Source of the DNA: JAFGWO01 sp965603295
GTDB taxonomy: Bacteria > BMS3Abin14
Length of the DNA stretch: 21,413 nucleotides
Reading direction: 5' to 3'
Assembly (NCBI GenBank): GCA_965603295.1
Contig: CBFDCL010000033.1
Location: 1 to 21,413 of the forward strand
Below, piece by piece: positions 1-6,549 of this stretch. A program made the translations under genes and the position numbers. Numbering within the stretch: the stretch's first letter is position 1; the number at the start of each line of letters is the position of its first letter. The notes beneath the pieces are model-generated. The model was not told where the DNA came from. It was given only the letters and a program-made list of their open reading frames with translations, and did not search any database.

Positions 1-734
1 GGCCCGAGTACTACGACGTCCAGAAGGTCGTCTACAAGGGAGGATCCACCGACGGAATCGGCGGCGGCTGGGACTACGAGATGAAAGGTGACGGGGACGG
101 GCTGGGTTTTGTTCTCAGCGGCCTTTACCAGGCGAGCGATGCCCTCCGGGTGGGTTTTACGTGGCACAGCGGGGTCACGGCCGGCCTTTCCGGAGATGCT
201 TTATTGTTCCCGGACACCGTGGGAGCGCCTTATTCCGGTCCCGCTTCGGTGGATCTGAACATCCCCGACGCCATGGCCCTTGGCATCTCCTACCAGGTTT
301 CGGACGTCTTTTCCTTTAACCTGGATTTTGACCAGACCCAGTGGTCGGATTACAAGGAGCTGAAGTTCAAAGACGGCAGCACCATTATCAGGACCATCAC
401 CAAGGAATACGAGGACGTCATGGCCATCCGGTTAGGTGGTCAGTACAAGGTGAACGACACTTGGACCGTGCGGGCCGGTTACTATACCGAGCCCTCCCCC
501 GTGATCGAGGAAACCTACGACCCGAGACTTCCCGGGGCCGACTCGACCGGCATCACGCTGGGAGTGGGTTACGACGTTGAATCCTGGGCGGTGAACGTGG
601 CCTACATGGCCCTGACCAAGGATGACAGGGACGTTGACAGCGACGAGCCTTCCCCTTCCATCGACGATATCTTCGACGGGATTTACAAGACCTCCATCGA
701 CCTGATCGGGATGGACGTGACGTTCCGATTCTGA
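1..734 (+). CDS. FadL/OmpP1 family outer membrane transport protein (3' part)
   Basis: The frame is open from the left edge (first full codon at position 3) to the TGA at 732-734, so the true start lies outside the window and only the last 244 codons or so are visible. The protein shows alternating amphipathic strands such as RVGFTW, MALGISYQ, WTVRAGYY, GITLGVGY and WAVNVAYM. It ends in a Phe (TFRF), the usual signal for outer membrane assembly by the BAM machinery. This fits the C-terminal barrel half of the OMPP1/FadL/TodX family, which takes up long-chain fatty acids or other hydrophobic compounds across the outer membrane. The substrate cannot be told from this part. A strong terminator follows 23 bp after the stop, so this is the last gene of its transcript. 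The family call is good; the substrate is unknown. Confidence 0.8.
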   Translation, partial: PEYYDVQKVVYKGGSTDGIGGGWDYEMKGDGDGLGFVLSGLYQASDALRVGFTWHSGVTAGLSGDALLFPDTVGAPYSGPASVDLNIPDAMALGISYQVSDVFSFNLDFDQTQWSDYKELKFKDGSTIIRTITKEYEDVMAIRLGGQYKVNDTWTVRAGYYTEPSPVIEETYDPRLPGADSTGITLGVGYDVESWAVNVAYMALTKDDRDVDSDEPSPSIDDIFDGIYKTSIDLIGMDVTFRF

Positions 735-751
735 ACGGAGGTTGCGGTTTT

Positions 752-784
752 AAAAAAGGGGCTCCAAAAGGAGCCCCTTTTTTT
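752..784 (+). terminator. Strong intrinsic terminator after the FadL-family gene
   Basis: A perfect 8-bp stem GGGGCTCC (758-765) and GGAGCCCC (770-777) with an AAAA loop is followed by seven T and preceded by six A. The A-run and T-run make it usable in both directions, so it may also stop readthrough from the convergent minus-strand gene that ends at 929. Confidence 0.93.
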
Positions 785-840
785 GTTTGAGAGTTTGAGA
801 GTTTGAGAGTTTGAAAGTTTGAGAGTTTGAGAGTATGAAG
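785..840 (+). repeat. Octamer array, unit GTTTGAGA, seven copies
   Basis: Seven consecutive 8-bp units begin at 785, 793, 801, 809, 817, 825 and 833. Five are exactly GTTTGAGA; the fourth is GTTTGAAA and the last is GTATGAAG. The array starts directly at the T-run of the terminator. The same unit, complemented, recurs at 6462-6524, and looser copies are at 12917-12952 and 14001-14030. Confidence 0.9.
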
Positions 841-849
841 TTGAAATCC

Positions 850-922
850 GTGATCAGTGATCGGGGGCAGGTTATGCTGAGCTCTACTCACTGATCACAA
901 ATCACTATTCACCAATCACCAT
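850..922. repeat. Inverted repeat and TCAC-type heptamer array between convergent genes
   Basis: GTGATCAGTG (850-859) is the exact reverse complement of CACTGATCAC (889-898), which could give a 10-bp stem with a 29-nt loop. The right arm is part of five successive 7-bp units of the form TCACNNN (888-922): TCACTGA, TCACAAA, TCACTAT, TCACCAA, TCACCAT. The array ends 6 bp from the stop codon of the minus-strand gene at 929. Confidence 0.8.
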
Positions 923-928
923 TTTTAC

Positions 929-1648
929 CTAAAAAGGCAAACTTAATATATCCATCCGCCAGGACAGTTCCGCAAGGAAGCTATCGACCTGTTTTCCGAG
1001 AATACCGCTCCTTAACAGGGTGGGTTTTTCCGGGACCAGGTTAAGGACCGTCGATGGTCGGACACCCTTTGTCCATCCTCCGTTGATGACCATGTCCACC
1101 TCCCGCACAAGATCTTCATCCAGTTCCCTCACGCACCGGGGACCTGGTTGACCTTCAAAGTTGGCAGTGGTTGCGGTCAAGGGGCGGCGAAAGAATTTCG
1201 CAAGGTCCAGAGCCGGGGATTGGGAGGGGATGCGGATGCCAATACTGTCGGTTCCCCCGGTGATGCCGCTCGGGAACCCACGGGCAGCGTTCAGAACGAG
1301 GGTTAAAGGCCCGGGCCAGAATTCTTTGGCTAAATCTGAAAGTATGGGTGGAATGTTGTTCGCCGCGTTACGGACAATCCGCATGCTTCCTGCGATAAGA
1401 GGGATCGGTTTTCCGTAATCTCTTCCTTTGAGCTGAACCAGTCTCCTGATCGCTTTCTGGGACCAGGCGTCCCCGATAATACTGTAGTAGGTCTCCGTGG
1501 GCGCGATGACCAATCCGCCGTCCCGAATGATGCGGATTGCCTCCCGGAACTGGTTCACTTCGCGCTTCAAGGCAACCTGGCCACTGGTGAAAAAAGATGG
1601 CGGATTGCAAAAGAGGCAGGCTTTTTCTAATTGGCCATGGGGACACAT
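929..1648 (-). CDS. Sua5/YciO/YrdC-family protein, copy 1 (diverged paralogue)
   Basis: The 239-residue protein belongs to the family that makes threonylcarbamoyl-AMP from threonine, bicarbonate and ATP for the t6A modification of ANN-decoding tRNAs. Visible family features are APTET near residue 50, the K-R-KP nucleotide/threonine-binding stretch (LKGRDYGKPIPLIAG), EFWPGPLTLVL, and TATTANFEG where the family usually has a TSANxSG-type motif. It aligns without gaps to the paralogue at 2023-2646, at roughly 60% identity by eye. Two positions look less canonical than in that copy: YYSI instead of YGL/YGI, and TTAN instead of TSAN. About 25 extra N-terminal residues carry three Cys (C2, C11, C14). 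The ATG at 1646-1648 has only a weak ribosome site, so the start is uncertain. It may be a specialised or decaying duplicate rather than the main t6A enzyme. Confidence 0.8.
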   Translation of the reverse strand: MCPHGQLEKACLFCNPPSFFTSGQVALKREVNQFREAIRIIRDGGLVIAPTETYYSIIGDAWSQKAIRRLVQLKGRDYGKPIPLIAGSMRIVRNAANNIPPILSDLAKEFWPGPLTLVLNAARGFPSGITGGTDSIGIRIPSQSPALDLAKFFRRPLTATTANFEGQPGPRCVRELDEDLVREVDMVINGGWTKGVRPSTVLNLVPEKPTLLRSGILGKQVDSFLAELSWRMDILSLPF

Positions 1649-2022
1649 GATGTCTTTCTTTGTACCCTCGATTCAAGAGTGTAGAGTCACGGTAACGGTT
1701 TTGAAATTAAGTAAGCAAGGTCCATGCCGTTTATGTCGTGGGGGAAATACTTTCCGGCAACCTGTTGAAAATCCAGAGGATTAGGATCGTCAGCGAACGC
1801 AGCCCGTTTATGCTGTTCCCGGGACTGATCCGAGGGAGGGTTATGAGAATTGATTGAAGGGAATTTTAACCATCATATGTGAAATTAATTCCACAATTAC
1901 CTTCAGCATTGGGAAAATGTCTTCCCGATTTTTTATCCGCTTCGCGAGTTCAATTTGTGGTGAGGGGAATATTGCGAAAGATGGTGAAACCGACTTGGAG
2001 CAGATTCAATTTTCAACGACCT
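1649..2022. other. AT-rich gap between the two Sua5/YrdC paralogues
   Basis: These 374 bp hold no convincing gene. Short open frames exist on the plus strand but have no ribosome site or recognisable protein. The clearest structure is an AT-rich near-palindrome at 1878-1895, TGTGAAATTAATTCCACA, whose TGTG/CACA arms flank AATTAATT. It could be an operator or promoter element for the minus-strand copy 1, but I could not place a well-spaced -35/-10 pair. Directly after the copy 2 stop (minus sense, 2022 downward) there are two loose TTGAA heptamers. Confidence 0.5.
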
Positions 2023-2646
2023 TTACTGCATCTGTTGCCTGAGAAATTCTTTCACCTCCTCACCCAGGATGCCGGAACGGATCATTACGGGGGGGTCCGG
2101 GATCAGGTTCAGGACCGTGGAGGGCAAAACACCCGGTGTTTGGCCGCCGTCGATGACGAGGTCCACTTCCCCGGCGAGGACGGGGTCGATCTCCCTGACG
2201 GCCCGGGGCGCGGTTTTGCCCTCGAAGTTGGCGCTGGTGGCGGTAAGGGCCCGGCGGAAGTACCTGGTCAGGTCCAGGGCGGGGGACGGGGCGGGGACCC
2301 GGATGCCGATGGTTCCGGTGCCCGCTGAAATGCCGCCGGGGACCCCCTCGGCGGCCTCCAGAACGAGGGTGAGGGGACCGGGCCAGAATTCCCTGACGAG
2401 AGGTTCGAAGAGGTCAGGGATCTCCCTGGCCATCGCGCGCACGATCTCAACGCTCCCGGCGATAAGGGGAACCGGCTTCCCGAAGCCCCTCTTTTTCAGC
2501 TCGAGGAGCCTGTTGACCGCGGTCTGAGAAGAGGCGTCCCCAAGGATGCCGTAGAAGGTTTCCGTGGGGGCCATGACAAGGCCCCCCTCCCCGAGGATGC
2601 GGATCGCTTCCCGGAACTGCCCCTGATCGGTCACACCCGGATTCAA
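2023..2646 (-). CDS. tsaC: L-threonylcarbamoyladenylate synthase (Sua5/YciO/YrdC family), copy 2
   Basis: The 207-residue protein has the more canonical motif set of the two paralogues: APTETFYGILGDA near residue 30, LKKRGFGKPVPLIAG, REFWPGPLTLVL, and TATSANFEG near the middle. It should catalyse threonylcarbamoyl-AMP formation, the first step of t6A tRNA modification in the cytoplasm. The length suits a single-domain TsaC/YrdC-type enzyme without the C-terminal Sua5 domain. The start is read as TTG (2644-2646), overlapping the purE stop as TTGA. A GGAGG inside the end of purE lies 10 nt upstream of it, so translation is probably coupled to purE. A GTG four codons in is the alternative start. 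It is the last gene of the tightly packed purE unit. Confidence 0.85.
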   Translation of the reverse strand: MNPGVTDQGQFREAIRILGEGGLVMAPTETFYGILGDASSQTAVNRLLELKKRGFGKPVPLIAGSVEIVRAMAREIPDLFEPLVREFWPGPLTLVLEAAEGVPGGISAGTGTIGIRVPAPSPALDLTRYFRRALTATSANFEGKTAPRAVREIDPVLAGEVDLVIDGGQTPGVLPSTVLNLIPDPPVMIRSGILGEEVKEFLRQQMQ

Positions 2647-3116
2647 CCCTCGTAAACCTCCGCCACTTCCCGGCGATGGACGGTAAGTCTCTCTTTAAGC
2701 CCATCGTCATCAAGGGCCAGGATGGAGATGGCCATGAGGGCGGCGTTTTTGGCCCCCCCTCTGCCGATGGCCATCGTGGCCACCGGGATCCCCCCCGGCA
2801 TCTGGACCGTCGCGAGGAGGGCGTCGAGACCCTGCAGGGGGGACGAACCGATGGGGACGCCGATGACGGGACGCACTGTCAGGGACGCCACCACACCGGC
2901 CAGGTGCGCGGCCCAGCCCGCCCCCGCGATGAAAACCTTGCAGCCGTCCCTTTCGGCTTCCTCCACTAGGCGCCGTACCCTTTCAGGAGACCTGTGGGCC
3001 GAGGCCACCGTCACCCTGTAGGGGATCTCGAACGTATCGAGTGTTTTCGAGGCGGACTCCATGACCTCCTCGTCGGAAGTGCTGCCCATTAAAATCAGGA
3101 CGTCGAATTGATCCAT
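2643..3116 (-). CDS. purE: N5-carboxyaminoimidazole ribonucleotide mutase PurE
   Basis: The 157-residue enzyme interconverts N5-CAIR and CAIR in de novo purine synthesis. Signatures are LMGSTSDEEVM (substrate phosphate loop) near the N-terminus, the catalytic SAHRSP around residue 42, and the glycine-rich AGAGWAAHLAGVVA, then LDALLATVQMPGGIPVATMAIG. Trp replaces the residue commonly found in GAG-AAHL. The sequence resembles class I (bacterial) PurE, which works with PurK, but no purK is visible here. I chose the ATG at 3114-3116 because GGAGG sits 9 nt upstream. A longer open frame to 3155 would only translate a heptamer repeat (MDIRHWTIRR). Its stop overlaps the TTG start of the next gene. 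The gene lies downstream of purD and purH on the same strand. Confidence 0.95.
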   Translation of the reverse strand: MDQFDVLILMGSTSDEEVMESASKTLDTFEIPYRVTVASAHRSPERVRRLVEEAERDGCKVFIAGAGWAAHLAGVVASLTVRPVIGVPIGSSPLQGLDALLATVQMPGGIPVATMAIGRGGAKNAALMAISILALDDDGLKERLTVHRREVAEVYEG

Positions 3117-3135
3117 GTGTTTCATCCTCCGGATA

Positions 3136-3213
3136 GTCCAATGTCTAATGTCCAATGTCTAACGTGTTTCAACATGATTTTTCCCGTTGGACGTTGAACG
3201 TTGGATGTTGGAC
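3136..3213. repeat. Inverted pair of GTCCAAC/GTCCAAT heptamer arrays between purD and purE
   Basis: Two 29-bp arms, 3136-3164 and 3185-3213, each contain four 7-bp units of the GTCCAAT type. They run in opposite orientation around a 20-bp spacer, and by eye 22 of 29 positions are complementary. In a plus-strand RNA most of the mismatches would be G-U wobbles. In the minus-strand (pur mRNA) orientation they would be A-C mismatches. The right arm directly abuts the purD stop codon (3214-3216). Confidence 0.85.
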
Positions 3214-4491
3214 CTACTTCAGGAACTTTAGCGCCTTTGCCCCGATATCCTTCCTGTACTGGACGCCGTCCCAGGTGATGAGGTCGCAGGCCCGGTAGGC
3301 CCTTTCGATGGCCTGCGGGATGTCCCCTCCCCGGGCGGTGACACCCAGGACCCGGCCTCCGGCGGTGACGATGCGTCCCCCTTCCTCCGATGTCCCGGCG
3401 TGGAACACCTTGACGTTCTCGAGGGCGTCGGCTTTGTCGATGCCCGAGATCACCTTGCCTTTATCGTAAGAGCCGGGATACCCTCCGGAAGCCATGACAA
3501 CGCAGATGGATGCGTCATCGTGCCAGTTCAGGGTGATCTCGTCCAGGCGTTCGTCGATGACCGCATCCATAATATCCACCAGATCCCCGTCCAGCCTCAT
3601 AAACAGAGGCTGGGCCTCAGGATCGCCGAAACGCGCATTGAACTCAAGAACCTTCGCCCGCCCGTCCCGGATCATCAGGCCCGCGTAAAGGACCCCTTTG
3701 TAGGGACACCCCTCCGAGGCCATGGCTCTGACGGTGGGGATCATGATCTCGTCCATGGCCTGGTCGAACAGTTCCTTCGTGACCACCGGAGCGGGGGAAT
3801 AGGCGCCCATCCCCCCGGTGTTCGGTCCCCGGTCCCCGTCGAAGATGGGCTTGTGGTCCTGGGAGGTGGCAAGGGGAAGCACGGTCTTCCCGTCGGTGAA
3901 GGCGAGGAAAGAGGCCTCTTCCCCGGTGAGGAACTCCTCGATGACCACCCGGTCTCCGGCTTCGCCGAAGGCGCGTTCCTCCATGACGAGGCGGACGGCC
4001 TCATCCGCCTCCTCGAGGGTCTGGCAGACAATCGCCCCCTTCCCGGCTGCCAGCCCGTCCGCTTTTACCACGATGGGAGCGCCCGTCTGGCGCAGGTATT
4101 CTCTTGCGGGGCCGGCTTCGGTGAACACACGGTAGCCCCCCGTTGGGATCGAGTATTTTTCCAGGAGGTTCTTCGTGAAAACCTTGCTTCCCTCGATCTC
4201 CGCCGCAGCCTGGCTGGCGCCGAAAATGCGAAGCCCTGCCTCCTCGAAAGCGTCCACGATTCCGAGGGTAAGGGGCAGTTCAGGGCCCACGCACGTCAGT
4301 CCGATCCCCTTCTCCCGGGCGAGCCGGACGAGGGCCGGGGTGTCGGTCACATCCACGGGCACCACCTCGGCTTCCCGGGCGATCCCGGCGTTCCCCGGGG
4401 CGCAGAACACCTTTTCCGTCCTGGGGGACTGGTTTAACTTCCACACGAGGGAGTGTTCGCGTCCCCCTCCGCCCACCACGAGAACTTTCAT
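3214..4491 (-). CDS. purD: Phosphoribosylamine--glycine ligase PurD
   Basis: The 425-residue ATP-grasp enzyme joins glycine to phosphoribosylamine to give GAR, the second step of purine synthesis, in the cytoplasm. It opens with the family's MKVLVVGGGGREHSLVWKL and has a CAPGNAGIA segment. The ATP-grasp core follows, with PIVVKADGLAAGKGAIV, VVIEEFLTGEEASFLAFTDG, DHKPIFDGDRGPNTGGMGAYSPAP, and LEFNARFGDPEAQ, which carries metal ligands. Length matches the usual 420-430. The ATG at 4489-4491 has GGAGG 6 nt upstream; an open frame running further upstream to 4566 only reads repeat-rich intergenic DNA. It lies 99 bp downstream of purH and is followed by a heptamer inverted repeat before purE. Confidence 0.97.
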   Translation of the reverse strand: MKVLVVGGGGREHSLVWKLNQSPRTEKVFCAPGNAGIAREAEVVPVDVTDTPALVRLAREKGIGLTCVGPELPLTLGIVDAFEEAGLRIFGASQAAAEIEGSKVFTKNLLEKYSIPTGGYRVFTEAGPAREYLRQTGAPIVVKADGLAAGKGAIVCQTLEEADEAVRLVMEERAFGEAGDRVVIEEFLTGEEASFLAFTDGKTVLPLATSQDHKPIFDGDRGPNTGGMGAYSPAPVVTKELFDQAMDEIMIPTVRAMASEGCPYKGVLYAGLMIRDGRAKVLEFNARFGDPEAQPLFMRLDGDLVDIMDAVIDERLDEITLNWHDDASICVVMASGGYPGSYDKGKVISGIDKADALENVKVFHAGTSEEGGRIVTAGGRVLGVTARGGDIPQAIERAYRACDLITWDGVQYRKDIGAKALKFLK

Positions 4492-4512
4492 GAAATACCT
4501 CCAATAATCATG

Positions 4513-4585
4513 GTCCAACGTCCAACGATTTGAAACAACTGCTGTGGATGAATTTTCTTTGGACATTGGATTTTGGGCTTTGGAC
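4513..4585. repeat. Heptamer arrays between purH and purD
   Basis: GTCCAAC occurs twice in tandem (4513-4526). After a gap, four 7-bp units follow at 4558-4585: TTTGGAC, ATTGGAT, TTTGGGC, TTTGGAC. The order, a GTCCAAC block then a TTTGGGC block on the plus strand, is the same as at 14045-14091 and 14996-15042. The second block ends 5 bp from the purH stop codon. Confidence 0.8.
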
Positions 4586-4590
4586 TGCTT

Positions 4591-6171
4591 TTAGTGCCTG
4601 AAATGCCTGATCCCCGTGAACACCATCGCCAGGCCGTGCTCGTCGGCCGCGGCGATGACCTCCTCATCCCGGACGCTTCCGCCGGGTTGGATCACCGCCG
4701 TCACCCCGGCCGCGGCGGCCGCGTCGATGCCGTCCCGGAAGGGGAAGAACGCATCGGAGGCCAGCACGGTCCCCTCGATGGGAAGGTTGGCCTTCATGGC
4801 CCCGAACCTGGCTGAGTCCACCCGGCTCATCTGTCCCGCCCCGGCGGCTACCAGTTGACCGTCCCCGGCATAGACGATGGCGTTGGATTTGACATGTTTC
4901 GCGATGATCCATGCGAACCGGAGGGCCGCCATCTCGCTGTCCGTGGGCTCGCGCTTGCTCACAACCCGCAGGGTGTCCTCGTCCAGGGTCAGAAGATCCC
5001 GGTCCTGGAGGAGGTAGCCGCCCCCGGCGCTCCTCGAGGACGGCACGGCTGGGTCCCGGCGAGGGTTCACCAGTTCGGGCATCTCTAAAATCCTCAGATT
5101 CTTCTTCCCCTTCAATATCGCGAGGGCCTTCTCCGAATAGGAGGAGGCGATGATGACCTCCGTGAAGACCTTGGACACCTCCGCTGCGGCCTCTTCATCC
5201 ACGCCCCGGTTGAAGGCAACGATGCTCCCGTAGGCGGAGAGGGGGTCCGCCTGAAGGGCCTTCCGGTAGGCCTGGGCAGGGGAATCCGCGAGGGCGGCGC
5301 CGCACGGGTTGGTATGCTTGATGATCACACAGGCGGGGTGGTCGAACTCCAGGATCAGCTGGAGGGTGGCGTCGGCATCGAGGATGTTGTTGTAGGAAAG
5401 ATCCTTTCCCCACAATTGCTTTGCATTGGTCAGGAGCGGCTCGGAGGAACCCCGGGCGGCATAGAACGCGGCCTTCTGGTGGGGGTTCTCCCCGTAACGG
5501 AGGTCCTGGATCTTCGTTCCCGTCAGGAGGAGGGTGTCGGGAAAGACATCGGGTGCCCGGACGCCCTTTTCGTCGAGGACCGAGAGATAACCGGCCACGT
5601 CGGAATCGTACAGGCACGTGTGGTTGAACGCTTCCCTCGCGAGGGCCAGGCGGGTGGCGAAGGAGATCCCGATCTCCCCGGCAAGTTCATCCAGGACCGT
5701 GGCGTAGCGTTCCGGGTTGACCACGACGGCCACGGACGGGAAGTTTTTGGCAGCGGCCCGGACCATCGCGGGTCCGCCGATGTCGATCATCTCCAGGGCT
5801 TCGTCCAGGGACGAATCGGGTCTTTCGATGGTCTTCCGGAACGGATAAAGGTTGACGACAACGAGATCGAAGGGCCAGATCCCGTGTTCACGGAGCTGGT
5901 CCAGGTGGTCAGGTGCGTCCTTCCGGGCGAGGATGCCGCCGTGGATCATGGGGTTGAGGGTCTTGACCCGCCCGTCGAGGATCTCGGGAAAGCCGGTGAC
6001 CTCGCTGACCGGTATCACCGGAATGCCTTCCACTTCCAGGGCACGGGCCGTCCCCCCGGAGGATACGATTTGAACGCCTATTTCGACGAGGGTCCGGCAG
6101 AAGGGAAGGAGGCCGGTCTTGTCCCAGACGCTGACAAGGGCCCTTGAAACGGTGAGAGGTTCTCTATTCAT
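4591..6171 (-). CDS. purH: Bifunctional AICAR transformylase / IMP cyclohydrolase PurH
   Basis: The 526-residue enzyme performs the last two steps of IMP synthesis: formylation of AICAR from 10-formyl-THF, then ring closure. The N-terminal IMP cyclohydrolase (MGS-like) domain shows ALVSVWDKTGLLPF, SSGGTARALEVEGIPV, GFPEILDGRVKTLNPMIHGGIL and DLVVVNLYPF. The C-terminal transformylase domain shows LRYGENPHQKAAFY, the catalytic-region IIKHTNPCGAA, and the end TAVIQPGGSVRDEEVI followed by GLAMVFTGIRHFRH. Length is typical of intact PurH. The ATG at 6169-6171 is preceded by AAGGA at suitable spacing. It is the first pur gene of this minus-strand run, with selD 366 bp upstream across a repeat-filled gap. 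Confidence 0.97.
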   Translation of the reverse strand: MNREPLTVSRALVSVWDKTGLLPFCRTLVEIGVQIVSSGGTARALEVEGIPVIPVSEVTGFPEILDGRVKTLNPMIHGGILARKDAPDHLDQLREHGIWPFDLVVVNLYPFRKTIERPDSSLDEALEMIDIGGPAMVRAAAKNFPSVAVVVNPERYATVLDELAGEIGISFATRLALAREAFNHTCLYDSDVAGYLSVLDEKGVRAPDVFPDTLLLTGTKIQDLRYGENPHQKAAFYAARGSSEPLLTNAKQLWGKDLSYNNILDADATLQLILEFDHPACVIIKHTNPCGAALADSPAQAYRKALQADPLSAYGSIVAFNRGVDEEAAAEVSKVFTEVIIASSYSEKALAILKGKKNLRILEMPELVNPRRDPAVPSSRSAGGGYLLQDRDLLTLDEDTLRVVSKREPTDSEMAALRFAWIIAKHVKSNAIVYAGDGQLVAAGAGQMSRVDSARFGAMKANLPIEGTVLASDAFFPFRDGIDAAAAAGVTAVIQPGGSVRDEEVIAAADEHGLAMVFTGIRHFRH

Positions 6172-6537
6172 GGAATTCCTTTCGTGCGCTTTATATAAGA
6201 TTCGGGAATACGAAAGGGTTTAAAAGGAAATGTAGTTTTACATGAGGGTGCCGGAAGGGTCAACCAAAGGAAAGTGCAGAGTCCAGTGTTCAGGGTGAAG
6301 AGGGAACAAACGGTGATTGGTGATTCGTGATTGGTGATTCGTGAATAATCTCAGATCTAAAAAAAGAATCCAAGATCCAAGGGAAAACACGTAAATTATA
6401 AAACGAGGCCCAAGTTGCTAAATCGCTCAATTGCCAAGTCGTCCAGTCGATATGTCGTTGCCTCAACTCTCAAACTCTCAAACTCTCAAACTTTCAAACT
6501 CTCAAACTTTCAAACTCTCAAACTATCTTCTCAATTC
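6172..6537. other. Repeat-filled gap upstream of purH
   Basis: There is no gene in these 366 bp. Apart from roughly 120 bp next to purH, nearly the whole gap is made of 7- or 8-bp periodic sequence. Read on the plus strand this is a GTGATTG/GTGATTC array (6313-6347), an AGATCCA-type pair near 6366-6381, a looser stretch around 6419-6460 (AATCGCT, CAATTGC, CAAGTCG), and the CTCAAACT array (6462-6524) that leads into selD. The purH promoter should be near 6180-6300, but I cannot name a clear -35/-10 pair. Confidence 0.75.
6313..6347 (+). repeat. Heptamer array GTGATTG/GTGATTC, five copies
   Basis: Five consecutive 7-bp units alternate in sequence: GTGATTG (6313), GTGATTC (6320), GTGATTG (6327), GTGATTC (6334), GTGAATA (6341). 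The complement of the same unit (AATCAC-C/G) recurs at 14098-14125 and 15049-15076. Confidence 0.9.
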
Positions 6538-6549
6538 TCAATTCTCAAT
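6462..6549 (-). repeat. CTCAAACT octamer array running into a TCTCAAT heptamer array at the selD stop
   Basis: On the plus strand, CTCAACT (6462) is followed by seven octamers CTCAAACT/TTCAAACT (6469-6524). Three exact heptamers TCTCAAT follow at 6529, 6536 and 6543. The selD stop codon (6538-6540) lies inside the middle heptamer, so the last selD codons are themselves repeat sequence. In selD sense the units read AGTTTGAG and ATTGAGA. Confidence 0.92.

Noticed and set aside
785..840. Octamer arrays as a CRISPR
   Set aside because: Units are 8 bp without spacers and no cas genes are present.
1854..2042. 62-codon plus-strand open frame in the gap between the YrdC paralogues
   Set aside because: It has no ribosome site, no recognisable protein, and overlaps the end of the minus-strand gene.
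3117..3155. N-terminal extension of PurE
   Set aside because: It would translate the heptamer repeat and has no ribosome site, whereas GGAGG is well placed for the ATG at 3114-3116.
3400..4437. Open frame of 345 codons on the plus strand
   Set aside because: It is antisense to purD and has low-complexity composition.
5314..6147. Open frame of 277 codons on the plus strand
   Set aside because: It is antisense to purH and has no ribosome site or domain.
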